This document shows, piece after piece, positions 23,227 to 29,028 of a stretch of DNA of 29,028 bases. The notes under the pieces were generated by a model, which ran no database searches, had not been told where the DNA came from, and worked only from the letters and a program-made list of their open reading frames with translations. Source of the DNA: Thermocaproicibacter sp002397355. Its GTDB lineage: Bacteria; Bacillota; Clostridia; Oscillospirales; Acutalibacteraceae. Positions within the stretch are counted from its first letter, which is position 1. Each line of letters begins with the position of its first letter. Both the position numbers and the translations under genes were made by a program. The stretch is from contig DAISNS010000011.1 of assembly GCA_036830905.1 (NCBI GenBank), forward strand, positions 1 through 29,028. The letters run 5' to 3'.

Positions 23227-23255
23227 TTGACTTCCCGCCGGTGATATCATACAAT
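23227..23255 (+). promoter_or_regulatory. Sigma-A promoter for the nitroreductase
   Basis: TTGACT (23227-23232) and TACAAT (23250-23255) are separated by 17 nt, 48 nt before the start codon. Confidence 0.75.
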
Positions 23256-23303
23256 AAAAATTGAAACCGTCAGTCGGCAATGAAAAAGAGGAGGTCCTCC
23301 TGT

Positions 23304-23825
23304 ATGAACGAATCTTATGAAATGCTTCTGAAACGCCGTTCGATCCGCGCCTATCGGCCCGATCCGATTCCGGACGATGTTCTGGACCGGATTCTCCTTG
23401 CCGGAAAGTACGCGCCTTCCGCGATGGGCCTTCAGAACCGGCATTTTTCCGTGGTGCTGAACAGGACGCTGATGAACGAGATCGTGGCGGCCGCCGAGGG
23501 AAACCGCGCAGCGTTTGCGCCGGGGCATGTCCCGTTCTACGGGGCGCCCGCCGTGGTGGTCCTTTCCGCCCCGAAGGATTTCCGCCACGGCCGCGAGGAC
23601 TGCGCGTGCGCCATCGAGAATATCGCGCTTGCCGCCTATGCGCTCGGCCTCGGCTCGTGCTATATCTGTTCGGTTCTGCCGGGCCTGCGGGACGCTTCCG
23701 TTGAAGCGAAGCTGGACCTTCCCGACAATTATGAACCGTACGGCTGCATTTGCGTCGGCTATCCGCTGGGCGCCGCGCCGGAACCGAAACGGCGCCGCGC
23801 GGACGACGTTTCGGTTCTCCGCTGA
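23304..23825 (+). CDS. Nitroreductase-family flavoprotein
   Basis: 173 residues. The family binds FMN and reduces nitro compounds, quinones or flavins with NAD(P)H. The FMN-binding opening LLKRRSIRAYRPDPIPDDVLDRIL and the APSAMGLQNRHF segment (about residues 38-49) are clear. A later AIENIALAAYALGLGSCYI region is the family's dimer/FMN helix. YGCICVGYPLG, a nucleotide-side strand, sits near the C-terminus. The start at 23304 is chosen because GGAGG at 23290-23294 precedes it; an upstream in-frame ATG at 23280 lacks a good site. The protein is short relative to some members, which agrees with the small-type subgroup. A promoter at 23227-23255 drives it. Confidence 0.9.
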   Translation: MNESYEMLLKRRSIRAYRPDPIPDDVLDRILLAGKYAPSAMGLQNRHFSVVLNRTLMNEIVAAAEGNRAAFAPGHVPFYGAPAVVVLSAPKDFRHGREDCACAIENIALAAYALGLGSCYICSVLPGLRDASVEAKLDLPDNYEPYGCICVGYPLGAAPEPKRRRADDVSVLR

Positions 23826-23834
23826 AAAAAGACG

Positions 23835-23855
23835 GGGCGGGCTGCAAGCCCGCCC
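23835..23855. terminator. Hairpin after the nitroreductase, T-tract on the minus strand
   Basis: GGGCGGGCT (23835-23843) pairs with AGCCCGCCC (23847-23855) around GCA. On the plus strand TAACAGG follows, with no T-run. On the minus strand the stem is followed after four bases by TTTTTT (AAAAAA at 23825-23830 on the plus strand). It looks like a terminator for transcription entering from the right. Confidence 0.5.
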
Positions 23856-23970
23856 TAACAGGGAATTCCGGAGATCCGGAAACGGAATCCGGATTTCTCT
23901 GCCACCGGTAGGATGTGCAGCTTTGCCGGGTTCATTCCAGCCAAATTTTTGAAGTGCCGCGGGCGGAAGG

Positions 23971-24510
23971 GTGATTCTTATCAAAACGCTGATCCTGTAT
24001 GAGACGACGCACGGCGCCACGGCCGCCTGCGCGGCCAGGCTTGCCGCGGCGCTCGGGGGCGACACGGAGGTCTGGGAACTGAAACGCTTTTTCGGCGACG
24101 TTTCTCGCTATGACTGCGTGGTCGTCGGTGCGCCTGTCTACGGCGGCGCGATTCCGAAAACGATGAAGACGTATTGCCGGCAGAACGGCGGCGCGCTGTC
24201 GCGCAAGCCGTTTGCCGTGTTCTTTGCCTGTCTCTCCCAAAACGAGGAGACGGTGCGCGGCTATCTGAAGCAGAACCTGCCGAAAGAGCTTGCCGCGTGC
24301 GCGTTTGCCTGCAGCTCGTTCGGCGGCGCGTTTTATTTTACCAAGCTGAACGCGCTGGAACGCGCGGTCGACCGCTTTATCGTGAAATCCTATGCGAGGG
24401 CGAACGGGATCCCCGCGCCGGACGGCAAGAGCGATTTCGTGACCATCTCCGATGAGCGGATCGCCGCGTTTGCGGAAAAAATCAAAACGAAAGCGGGAGC
24501 GAACGCATGA
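23971..24510 (+). CDS. Flavodoxin-fold protein, HemG-like subgroup
   Basis: About 179 residues if translation begins at the GTG at 23971. The opening KTLILYETTHGATAACAARLA is the FMN phosphate-binding loop, with VVVGAPVYGGAIPKTM (about 50-65) as the second flavin loop. The pattern resembles the flavodoxin-domain family that includes protoporphyrinogen dehydrogenase HemG, but enzymatic function is not assignable. Start choice is uncertain: relatives begin with MKTLIL, whereas the aligned codon here is ATC at 23980, 5 nt after GGAAGGGTGA. It overlaps the HAD gene by ATGA. The 145-nt upstream gap holds a hairpin (23835-23855) and a looser CCGG-rich inverted repeat at 23871-23899, but no promoter I trust. 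Confidence 0.72.
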   Translation: MILIKTLILYETTHGATAACAARLAAALGGDTEVWELKRFFGDVSRYDCVVVGAPVYGGAIPKTMKTYCRQNGGALSRKPFAVFFACLSQNEETVRGYLKQNLPKELAACAFACSSFGGAFYFTKLNALERAVDRFIVKSYARANGIPAPDGKSDFVTISDERIAAFAEKIKTKAGANA

Positions 24511-25331
24511 AAATCCGCCTTGTGGCATTTGATCTCGACGGCACCGCGCTGCGCGAAGACAAGACCGTTTCCCCCCGGACGGAAGCGGCCGTGCGCGAGG
24601 CGTCGCGCCGGGGCTGCGCCGTCGTCCCGGCGAGCGGCCGTGTGCTCAAGACATTTCCGCAGCGGGTGCTTTCCCTGCCCGGCGTGCGCTGGTGCGTCAC
24701 CTCGAACGGGGCGGCCGTGGTGGATCTGAAGGACCGCTCCCCCTTTTACACGAACCTGATGACGCGGGAACAGACGGACCGTATCCTCGCGCTTCTCTGC
24801 CCGACCGGCTACCTTGTGGAAGCCTATGCGATGTTCGACACCTATTCCGACAGAGAAACGCTCGCCGGGATGCTCCGCATGAATCCGCCGGCATGGCTCA
24901 CGAGTCTTACCCTGAAAACGCAGACCTTTGTGGACGACCTGCCGGGCTTCATCCGGGCCCGTCGGTTCTGCATCGAAAAAATCAACATGCCGTATCTCCC
25001 GGTGGAAGAGCGGGACCGCCTTGCCAAAAAGGTGGGGGAAATGCCGGATTATTCCGTCTGCTCCTCGTTTGATACGAACCTGGAAGTCAATGCGGCTTCG
25101 TGCAGCAAAGGGGAGGCCCTGCGGCGCCTCTGCGAGAAGCTGGGCATTGCTCCGGAAGAGGTCATGGCAGTCGGGGACAGCGGCAACGATGTCGCCATGC
25201 TGCGCTTCGCAGGCCTCGGCGTCGCCATGCGGAACGCGAGCGGGGAGGCGCTCGCGGCTGCGGACCGCGTTACGGCGTCGAACGAAGAGGACGGCGTCGC
25301 GCAGGCGATTGAGAACTGGGTTCTGGATTAA
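24507..25331 (+). CDS. Cof-type HAD-IIB phosphatase
   Basis: 274 residues. All HAD motifs are visible: motif I DLDGTAL (D9, D11), motif II near VPASGR, motif III lysine in SCSKGEAL (about 199-206), and motif IV GDSGND (about 222-227). The C2-type cap lies between motifs II and III. Such enzymes dephosphorylate sugar phosphates, flavin nucleotides or related metabolites; the substrate is not predictable here. The start codon overlaps the flavodoxin stop (ATGA), so the two are co-translated, which may hint at an FMN-related substrate (speculative). A strong terminator follows. Confidence 0.9.
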   Translation: MKIRLVAFDLDGTALREDKTVSPRTEAAVREASRRGCAVVPASGRVLKTFPQRVLSLPGVRWCVTSNGAAVVDLKDRSPFYTNLMTREQTDRILALLCPTGYLVEAYAMFDTYSDRETLAGMLRMNPPAWLTSLTLKTQTFVDDLPGFIRARRFCIEKINMPYLPVEERDRLAKKVGEMPDYSVCSSFDTNLEVNAASCSKGEALRRLCEKLGIAPEEVMAVGDSGNDVAMLRFAGLGVAMRNASGEALAAADRVTASNEEDGVAQAIENWVLD

Positions 25332-25344
25332 GTTGAAAGAATCG

Positions 25345-25387
25345 GGCAGGAGGCCCGCCGGGAAAATCGGCGGGCCTCCTGCCTTTT
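25345..25387 (+). terminator. Intrinsic terminator after the HAD gene
   Basis: GGCAGGAGGCCCGCCG (25345-25360) pairs perfectly with CGGCGGGCCTCCTGCC (25368-25383), then TTTT at 25384-25387. It also lies between convergent genes; the minus direction lacks a T-tract. Confidence 0.85.
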
Positions 25388-25403
25388 GTCTGTTCCGCGC
25401 CGG

Positions 25404-26222
25404 TCAGACGGAATTGCCGGCCTCCAGGCTGATCTCGTCGAATTTCTCCGTCAGGCTGCGGATGCCGAGCGCGCGCTTTGCTTCCCCTTCGGCGTCCAGC
25501 ACGATGCGCCCGCGGTGCATCATCAGGAGGCGATCTCCGTAGCCGACGGCGTATTTCAGGTTGTGCGTCACCATCAGCACGGTCAGGCGCTTTTCGCGCA
25601 CGATGCGGTCGGTCAGCTCCATGACGGTTTCGCTGGATTTCGGGTCGAGGGCGGCCGTGTGTTCGTCCAGGATCAGCAGCTTGATGGGCGTCATCACGCA
25701 GATCAGCAGTGCGAGAGCCTGCCGCTGCCCGCCGGAAAGGCTGGCCACGGGGAGATCCAGCTTGTCTTCCAGCCCGAGCTTCAGCAGTTCGAGCTGCGAG
25801 CGGTAGAAGTCCGTGCGCTTCCGGGAAACGCCGCCGGAAAGGCCGAAGCGCTTTCCCTTATTGTCGGCCAGCGAGAGGTTTTCCAGCACGGTCAGAGCCG
25901 GGCATGTGCCCGCCGCCGGGTCCTGAAAGACGCGGCCGACGAACCTCGAGATCCGGTATTCCGGCATGCCGACGATTTCCTGCCCGGCGACGGCCGCTTC
26001 GCCGGAATCCGGCGTCACGCTCCCGCAGAGGATGTTTAGGATCGTCGTCTTCCCGGAGCCGTTGCTCCCGACAACGGCGGCAAAGGAGCCCCTGCGCAGG
26101 GTGAGGTTGAAGTCGCGGAAAAGCGGCACCTCGCTCACTGTTCCGGGGTTGAAGGTCTTGCAGATGTGGCGCATGCGCACCAGATACTCCGAAGAAGCGT
26201 CAGATTTTGGTCGGGTCGACAT
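25404..26222 (-). CDS. trpZ: ABC transporter ATP-binding protein of the TrpXYZ-type cassette
   Basis: 272 residues. Walker A GSNGSGKTT (about 53-61), Q-loop VFQDP (about 98-102), signature LSGGQRQ (about 162-168), Walker B LLILDEHTAALD (about 181-192) and the H-loop THN near 218 are all intact, so it should hydrolyse ATP. It pairs with the permease; sequence type fits COG1101-like ATPases from memory. The ATG at 26222 is supported by GGAAGGGGG upstream on the minus strand and overlaps the permease gene by 23 nt, showing translational coupling. The substrate assignment to tryptophan rests on the T-box, not on this protein. Confidence 0.88.
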   Translation of the reverse strand: MSTRPKSDASSEYLVRMRHICKTFNPGTVSEVPLFRDFNLTLRRGSFAAVVGSNGSGKTTILNILCGSVTPDSGEAAVAGQEIVGMPEYRISRFVGRVFQDPAAGTCPALTVLENLSLADNKGKRFGLSGGVSRKRTDFYRSQLELLKLGLEDKLDLPVASLSGGQRQALALLICVMTPIKLLILDEHTAALDPKSSETVMELTDRIVREKRLTVLMVTHNLKYAVGYGDRLLMMHRGRIVLDAEGEAKRALGIRSLTEKFDEISLEAGNSV

Positions 26223-27114
26223 GTTTTTTCCCCCTTCCGGAAGGCGCCGCCTGGCGGAGCACCAGCGCGACGGTAAACAGAACGGCCATCAGCAGCTTCA
26301 GGTAGTTCGTCGGCAGGCCGAGCTGCATGGCGGCCACCAGGCACGCTTTGTAGACGATCGTGCCGAGCACGACTGCGGACGTGGCGCGCAGGGCTTTCAG
26401 ACGGCCGAAAAGGCTCGTGCCGATAATGACGGAAGCCAGGGCCATCACGACCATGCCAGTGCCGCTGTAGATGTTTGCGGAGCCGGACTGCTGGCTCAGG
26501 ACGGAGCCGGCGAGCGCCGTGCAACCGTTGCCGATCATCAGGCCGAGAATCTTCATATTCCCCGGGTTTTTCCCGAGGGATACGACGTACTGCGGATTGT
26601 CGCCCGCCGCGCGGAGCAGGAGGCCGGATTTCGTGCGGAGATACAGGTCGACCGCCAGCTTGACCGCCGCGCAGCACAGCAGCGCGAGGAGCGCGGGGCC
26701 CCAGTCACCCGCCGCGGTAGCCAGCGCCGCGCCGAAACCGGAGTTGAAGATGGTCGGATCCTTGAAATAAGCCAGCACGGCCGTGCCGCCGGTCACGGCC
26801 AGGTTCACGCTCCAGAGCCCCGTCATCACCAGGATGCCCGAAAGCAGGTCCGTGATATGCAACCGCACATGCAGCAGCCCCGTCGCGCAACCCGCCGCCG
26901 CGCCGCAGAGGAACGAAACCAGGCAGGCCGCCAAGGGGTTCGCCCCCCTCAGGATCAGCGCGCCGGTCACGCAGGCGCCGAGCGGGAAGGTCCCGTCCAC
27001 CGAGAGGTCCGGGAAATTCAGGACGGAATAGGTGACGTATACGCCGATCGCCATGACGGCGTATATCAGCCCCTCCGTCAGAACGTTGTTTGCAAGACCG
27101 AGAAAAATATCCAT
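26200..27114 (-). CDS. trpY: ABC transporter permease of the TrpXYZ-type cassette
   Basis: 304 residues with about 8-9 membrane helices. It belongs to the branched-chain (LivH-like) permease superfamily, with COG4120-like features such as ITDLLSGILVMTGLWSVNL and GLMIGNGCTALAGSVLSQQ, the latter being the coupling region facing the ATPase. It forms the membrane channel for tryptophan or a close analogue (inference from the leader). The ribosome binding site before the ATG at 27114 is weak (GGAAAG about 17 nt upstream), so translation may depend on coupling with the preceding trpX, which ends 45 nt before. The ATPase gene overlaps its 3' end. Confidence 0.88.
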   Translation of the reverse strand: MDIFLGLANNVLTEGLIYAVMAIGVYVTYSVLNFPDLSVDGTFPLGACVTGALILRGANPLAACLVSFLCGAAAGCATGLLHVRLHITDLLSGILVMTGLWSVNLAVTGGTAVLAYFKDPTIFNSGFGAALATAAGDWGPALLALLCCAAVKLAVDLYLRTKSGLLLRAAGDNPQYVVSLGKNPGNMKILGLMIGNGCTALAGSVLSQQSGSANIYSGTGMVVMALASVIIGTSLFGRLKALRATSAVVLGTIVYKACLVAAMQLGLPTNYLKLLMAVLFTVALVLRQAAPSGRGKKHVDPTKI

Positions 27115-27159
27115 ACAACGCAGGCCAGCTTTCCGTAGAATCGGGATGACGCGCCGCCG

Positions 27160-28242
27160 CTACTTGGAAGCTTCCACGGCTTCCGCCCCTGCGTAGTCGG
27201 AGGGGAGCGTCAGGCCGAAAGCTCCAAGAACGGACTTGTTATAGACCGGCTTTCCTTCCGAAACCACGTAAACCGGCGTTTCGGAAGCTTTTGCCTCGCC
27301 TTTCAGGATCTTAGCGGCCATCTTTCCCGTTTCTTTTCCGAGCGCGACGTAATCGATGCTCTGGGAAGCGAGGCAGCCGTTCTTCACCTGCTCGACTTCG
27401 CTGCCGAACACCGGAATCTTCGCCTTGCCGGTTTCCTGCAGCAGCACGGGCAGGCTGTTCACCACATTGTTGTCCGTGAAATTGTTCACGCAGTCCACGC
27501 CCTTCGCGACGAGCGACGCCGCGCCCGATGCCACTTCGGAGGAGTTCGTGATGCCGACGTCGACGACCTCGAAGTCGTATTTCGGCGCGATTTCCTTGAG
27601 CGTTTTCAGCTGCGAGACGGAGTTCGGCTCGCTGGTGGTGTACAGCACGCCGAGCTTTTTCGCTTTCGGCAGGAATGCCCGGATCATCTTGACCTGCGCG
27701 TCCAGCGGCAGCACGTCCGACGAGCCGGTGCAGTTGTTTCCCGGCTTTTCCAGCGATGAGACGAGCTGCGCGGAAACCGGATCCGAAACGGCGGTGAACA
27801 CCACGGGAATATCCGCGTTTCGGGCCGCGCTGAAAGCGGACATCGCGGCCGGGGTGGCGATTGCGACGATCATGTCGCATTTTTTGGAAACCATGTTCTT
27901 TGCCATGAGGTCGGAATTGGAATTGTCGGCCTGCGCGTTTTGAAAGTCGATGGTCAGGTTGCTTCCCTCTTCAAAACCGGCCTCCTTCAGGCCTTCCTTC
28001 AGACCGGCGTAACAGTTGTCCAGCGAGGGGTGCGTCGCGTACTGGATGACGCCGACCGTCGCTTTTTTTCCCGCCGAGGAGGCGTCCGCCGCAGATGCGG
28101 CGGACGCGGAAGAGACCGGTGAAGAAGAGCCGGTGGCCGATGCGGAACCTGTGGATTTCGAGGAAGAAGAACATGCGCCTGCGGTGGCGATGACGGACGC
28201 CGCCATGCCAACCGCCAGCATTTTTTTCAGAATGTTTTTCAT
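27160..28242 (-). CDS. trpX: TrpX-type substrate-binding lipoprotein
   Basis: 360 residues. The N-terminal signal peptide has a basic MKNILKK start and hydrophobic core, ending at C24 in TAGAC, a slightly unusual lipobox (alanine at -3). A low-complexity S/A-rich linker (25-58) precedes the ABC_sub_bind domain (PF04392-like, from memory): VGVIQYATHPSLDNCYAGLKEG, VAIATPAAMSA, VVFTAVSDPVSAQLV, and GCLASQSIDYVALGKETGKMA. The protein captures ligand at the cell surface and delivers it to the permease. Start 28242 follows GGAGGA (28251-28256), 8 nt away; the longer start at 28332 lacks a site. The gene is first in the cassette and reads from the T-box leader, which ends 120 nt upstream. Confidence 0.9.
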   Translation of the reverse strand: MKNILKKMLAVGMAASVIATAGACSSSSKSTGSASATGSSSPVSSASAASAADASSAGKKATVGVIQYATHPSLDNCYAGLKEGLKEAGFEEGSNLTIDFQNAQADNSNSDLMAKNMVSKKCDMIVAIATPAAMSAFSAARNADIPVVFTAVSDPVSAQLVSSLEKPGNNCTGSSDVLPLDAQVKMIRAFLPKAKKLGVLYTTSEPNSVSQLKTLKEIAPKYDFEVVDVGITNSSEVASGAASLVAKGVDCVNNFTDNNVVNSLPVLLQETGKAKIPVFGSEVEQVKNGCLASQSIDYVALGKETGKMAAKILKGEAKASETPVYVVSEGKPVYNKSVLGAFGLTLPSDYAGAEAVEASK

Positions 28243-28361
28243 CGCTTGATTCCTCCAAACTGTTGTTATGATGCTGATAAGCTGCGGAATACCCGGCCCT
28301 TGGCAGCGTGGCCATCGTCTTGCGCTGTCCATCCTTCCTCACCTCTGTTTTGAAGTTGAAT

Positions 28362-28400
28362 AAAAAAAGCTCCTGTCCCTGATTTTTCAGGGACAGGAGC
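28362..28400 (-). terminator. T-box regulated intrinsic terminator
   Basis: On the minus strand GCTCCTGTCCCTGA (28400-28387) pairs perfectly with TCAGGGACAGGAGC (28382-28369) around AAAA, then seven T residues (28368-28362). Its 5' arm contains CCTGTCCC (28397-28390), which can instead pair with the T-box core, so it is the off-state of the switch. Confidence 0.92.
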
Positions 28401-28646
28401 CAGATTCGGCATTCCTGCGGTACCACCCGGATTGGCGACAAAGCGCCCGCTCGCTCCGCGCACAGCCATGCGCGCTTCCTTGATAACGGATGAAGCTTCC
28501 GTCGAAAGCTACCGGGCGTTTCCGCCTTTCGCTCCGCCCTCGCAAGCCCATTTCCCCGGAACGCGCCGCCGCAATCCCACCGCCTGCGGCTCTCTTTGGT
28601 ACGCGCCGACCCGGAGTACTTCTCTTGCTCATCGGTTTTTCATGTT
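28362..28646 (-). promoter_or_regulatory. T-box leader, predicted specifier UGG (tryptophan)
   Basis: T-box leaders sense uncharged tRNA. On the minus strand the conserved core GGGTGGTACCGC is at 28428-28417. Stem I is foldable by hand: GCAAG (28628-28624) pairs with CTTGC (28546-28542) and CTCCGG (28616-28611) with CCGGGG (28559-28554). AGTA (28620-28617) faces AAATGGG (28553-28547), so the specifier triplet is TGG at 28550-28548 and is followed by a purine. The distal arm has AGAGAGCCGC and a GGTGGGA-type loop (28595-28575). The antiterminator forms by GCAGG (28418-28414) with CCTGT (28397-28393) and GGG with CCC, excluding the terminator. The bulge UGGN reads UGGU. Regulation is expected to be induction of trpXYZ when tRNA-Trp is uncharged. 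Confidence 0.9.
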
Positions 28647-28652
28647 GGCGCT

Positions 28653-28682
28653 ATTATATGCCAAAGAGCCCGGATTTGTCAA
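28653..28682 (-). promoter_or_regulatory. Consensus sigma-A promoter for the T-box leader and trpXYZ
   Basis: On the minus strand TTGACA (28682-28677) and TATAAT (28658-28653) are both perfect, with an 18-nt spacer. The expected start is near 28646. Confidence 0.9.
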
Positions 28683-29028
28683 GCGCTTTTTTGGGGGAAC
28701 AGAGCAAATTCCGCGAAAGGGGAACGGGTTGCAATATCGGAAGAGACTCATAAAGAACGAAACAGTCTATTTTATCAGGTGCAGAATCGAGCCTTCGGCA
28801 GCGAATAGAGCGAATAGTATTCTCTGCATCCATTGTGTACGCGGGACTGAACGCATGGAAATAGGTTCCATTCAATGCCGATTTGCGGTTGTCGACCACA
28901 ATCGTGCCGCTTTTTCCGTTGCGGACGTTGCCGGCCTGACGGTTGATTTCCTGGTAAACGCCGTAATTCCTCATGGTGATTGCTGCGGCGACCGCTATGA
29001 AATGCAGACCGGCGGACAGCACTCCGGT
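28654..29028 (-). CDS. 3' part of an unrecognised membrane-associated protein (5' truncated)
   Basis: The minus-strand frame is open from the window edge to a TAA at 28656-28654, giving about 124 residues; a start upstream of the window is likely because no start with a binding site is visible. The first visible stretch, GVLSAGLHFIAVAAAITM, is hydrophobic and reads as the last membrane helix. It is followed by a hydrophilic segment (YGVYQEINRQ, TIVVDNRKSAL, FHAFSPAYTM), a shape seen at the C-termini of multi-spanning cell-surface or glycosyltransferase-like proteins. The last 40 or so residues look less protein-like and run into the T-box promoter, so a frameshift or read-through remnant is possible. 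I do not recognise the family. Confidence 0.5.
   Translation of the reverse strand, partial: TGVLSAGLHFIAVAAAITMRNYGVYQEINRQAGNVRNGKSGTIVVDNRKSALNGTYFHAFSPAYTMDAENTIRSIRCRRLDSAPDKIDCFVLYESLPILQPVPLSRNLLCSPKKALDKSGLFGI

Noticed and set aside
23289..23301. AGGAGGTCCTCCT palindrome at the nitroreductase Shine-Dalgarno
   Set aside because: The dyad can form at most a 4-bp RNA stem with a 5-nt loop, so sequestration of the ribosome binding site is not convincing.
28243..28332. N-terminal extension of TrpX to a start at 28332
   Set aside because: It lacks a ribosome binding site and would put 30 non-signal residues ahead of a clear lipoprotein signal peptide; the start at 28242 has GGAGGA at 8 nt.
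1..29028. CRISPR arrays, tRNA or rRNA genes, insertion sequences, prophage or attachment sites
   Set aside because: Looked for regularly spaced short repeats, cloverleaf-like segments ending in CCA, transposase or integrase motifs, and flanking direct repeats; none was seen by eye.

Overview
The window is GC-rich chromosomal DNA with a dense, mostly Bacillota-style gene set: RqcH, TrmK with a Nif3-family neighbour, MnmA with a cysteine desulfurase, a T-box leader, and purine-rich Shine-Dalgarno sequences with frequent ATGA stop/start overlaps. This suggests a high-GC member of the Clostridia, probably an Oscillospiraceae/Ruminococcaceae-type gut or fermenter anaerobe. That placement is inference from gene content; no rRNA or other phylogenetic marker was compared. 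I see no tRNA or rRNA genes, CRISPR array, insertion sequence or prophage.

Layout. (1) 1-833: the 3' end of a surface protein made of tandem repeats of about 88 residues, the last copy divergent. (2) 860-4602: a consensus promoter, a DUF1858 protein, then a housekeeping run of trmK, a Nif3-family gene and rqcH. (3) 4574-14822: an exopolysaccharide locus with a Wzy-type polymerase, four GT4-like glycosyltransferases (one on the minus strand), one GT2, and a Wzz-type chain-length protein fused to a nucleotide-binding domain whose Walker A and Walker B motifs are destroyed. A DUF421/DUF4363 membrane pair sits in the middle. No flippase or initiating sugar-phosphate transferase is visible. (4) 14894-18115: mnmA, a cysteine desulfurase (together making 2-thiouridine in tRNA) and an M19 dipeptidase. 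(5) 18136-21988: a WYL regulator overlapping a MYG1-family gene, then a GpsA-like dehydrogenase and an Mrp/NBP35 P-loop ATPase, ending at a strong bidirectional terminator.

(6) 22105-25331: an EamA transporter divergent from a nitroreductase, with back-to-back sigma-A promoters flanking candidate operator dyads; then a flavodoxin-like protein with a puzzling start codon, coupled to a Cof-type HAD phosphatase. (7) 25404-28682, minus strand: a complete TrpXYZ-type ABC uptake cassette read from a perfect TTGACA/TATAAT promoter through a T-box leader. I could fold the leader by eye and its specifier reads UGG, so the cassette is predicted to import tryptophan (or a precursor) when tRNA-Trp is uncharged. 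(8) 28654-29028, minus: the 3' end of an unrecognised membrane-protein ORF whose stop codon lies in the -10 box of the T-box promoter.

I did not find a clearly new multi-gene system. The most interesting items are the double-null Wzz/kinase-like fusion, the Trp T-box whose acceptor-reading base is U rather than the expected C, the dyads between the EamA and nitroreductase promoters, and several hairpins whose T-tract points the unexpected way.
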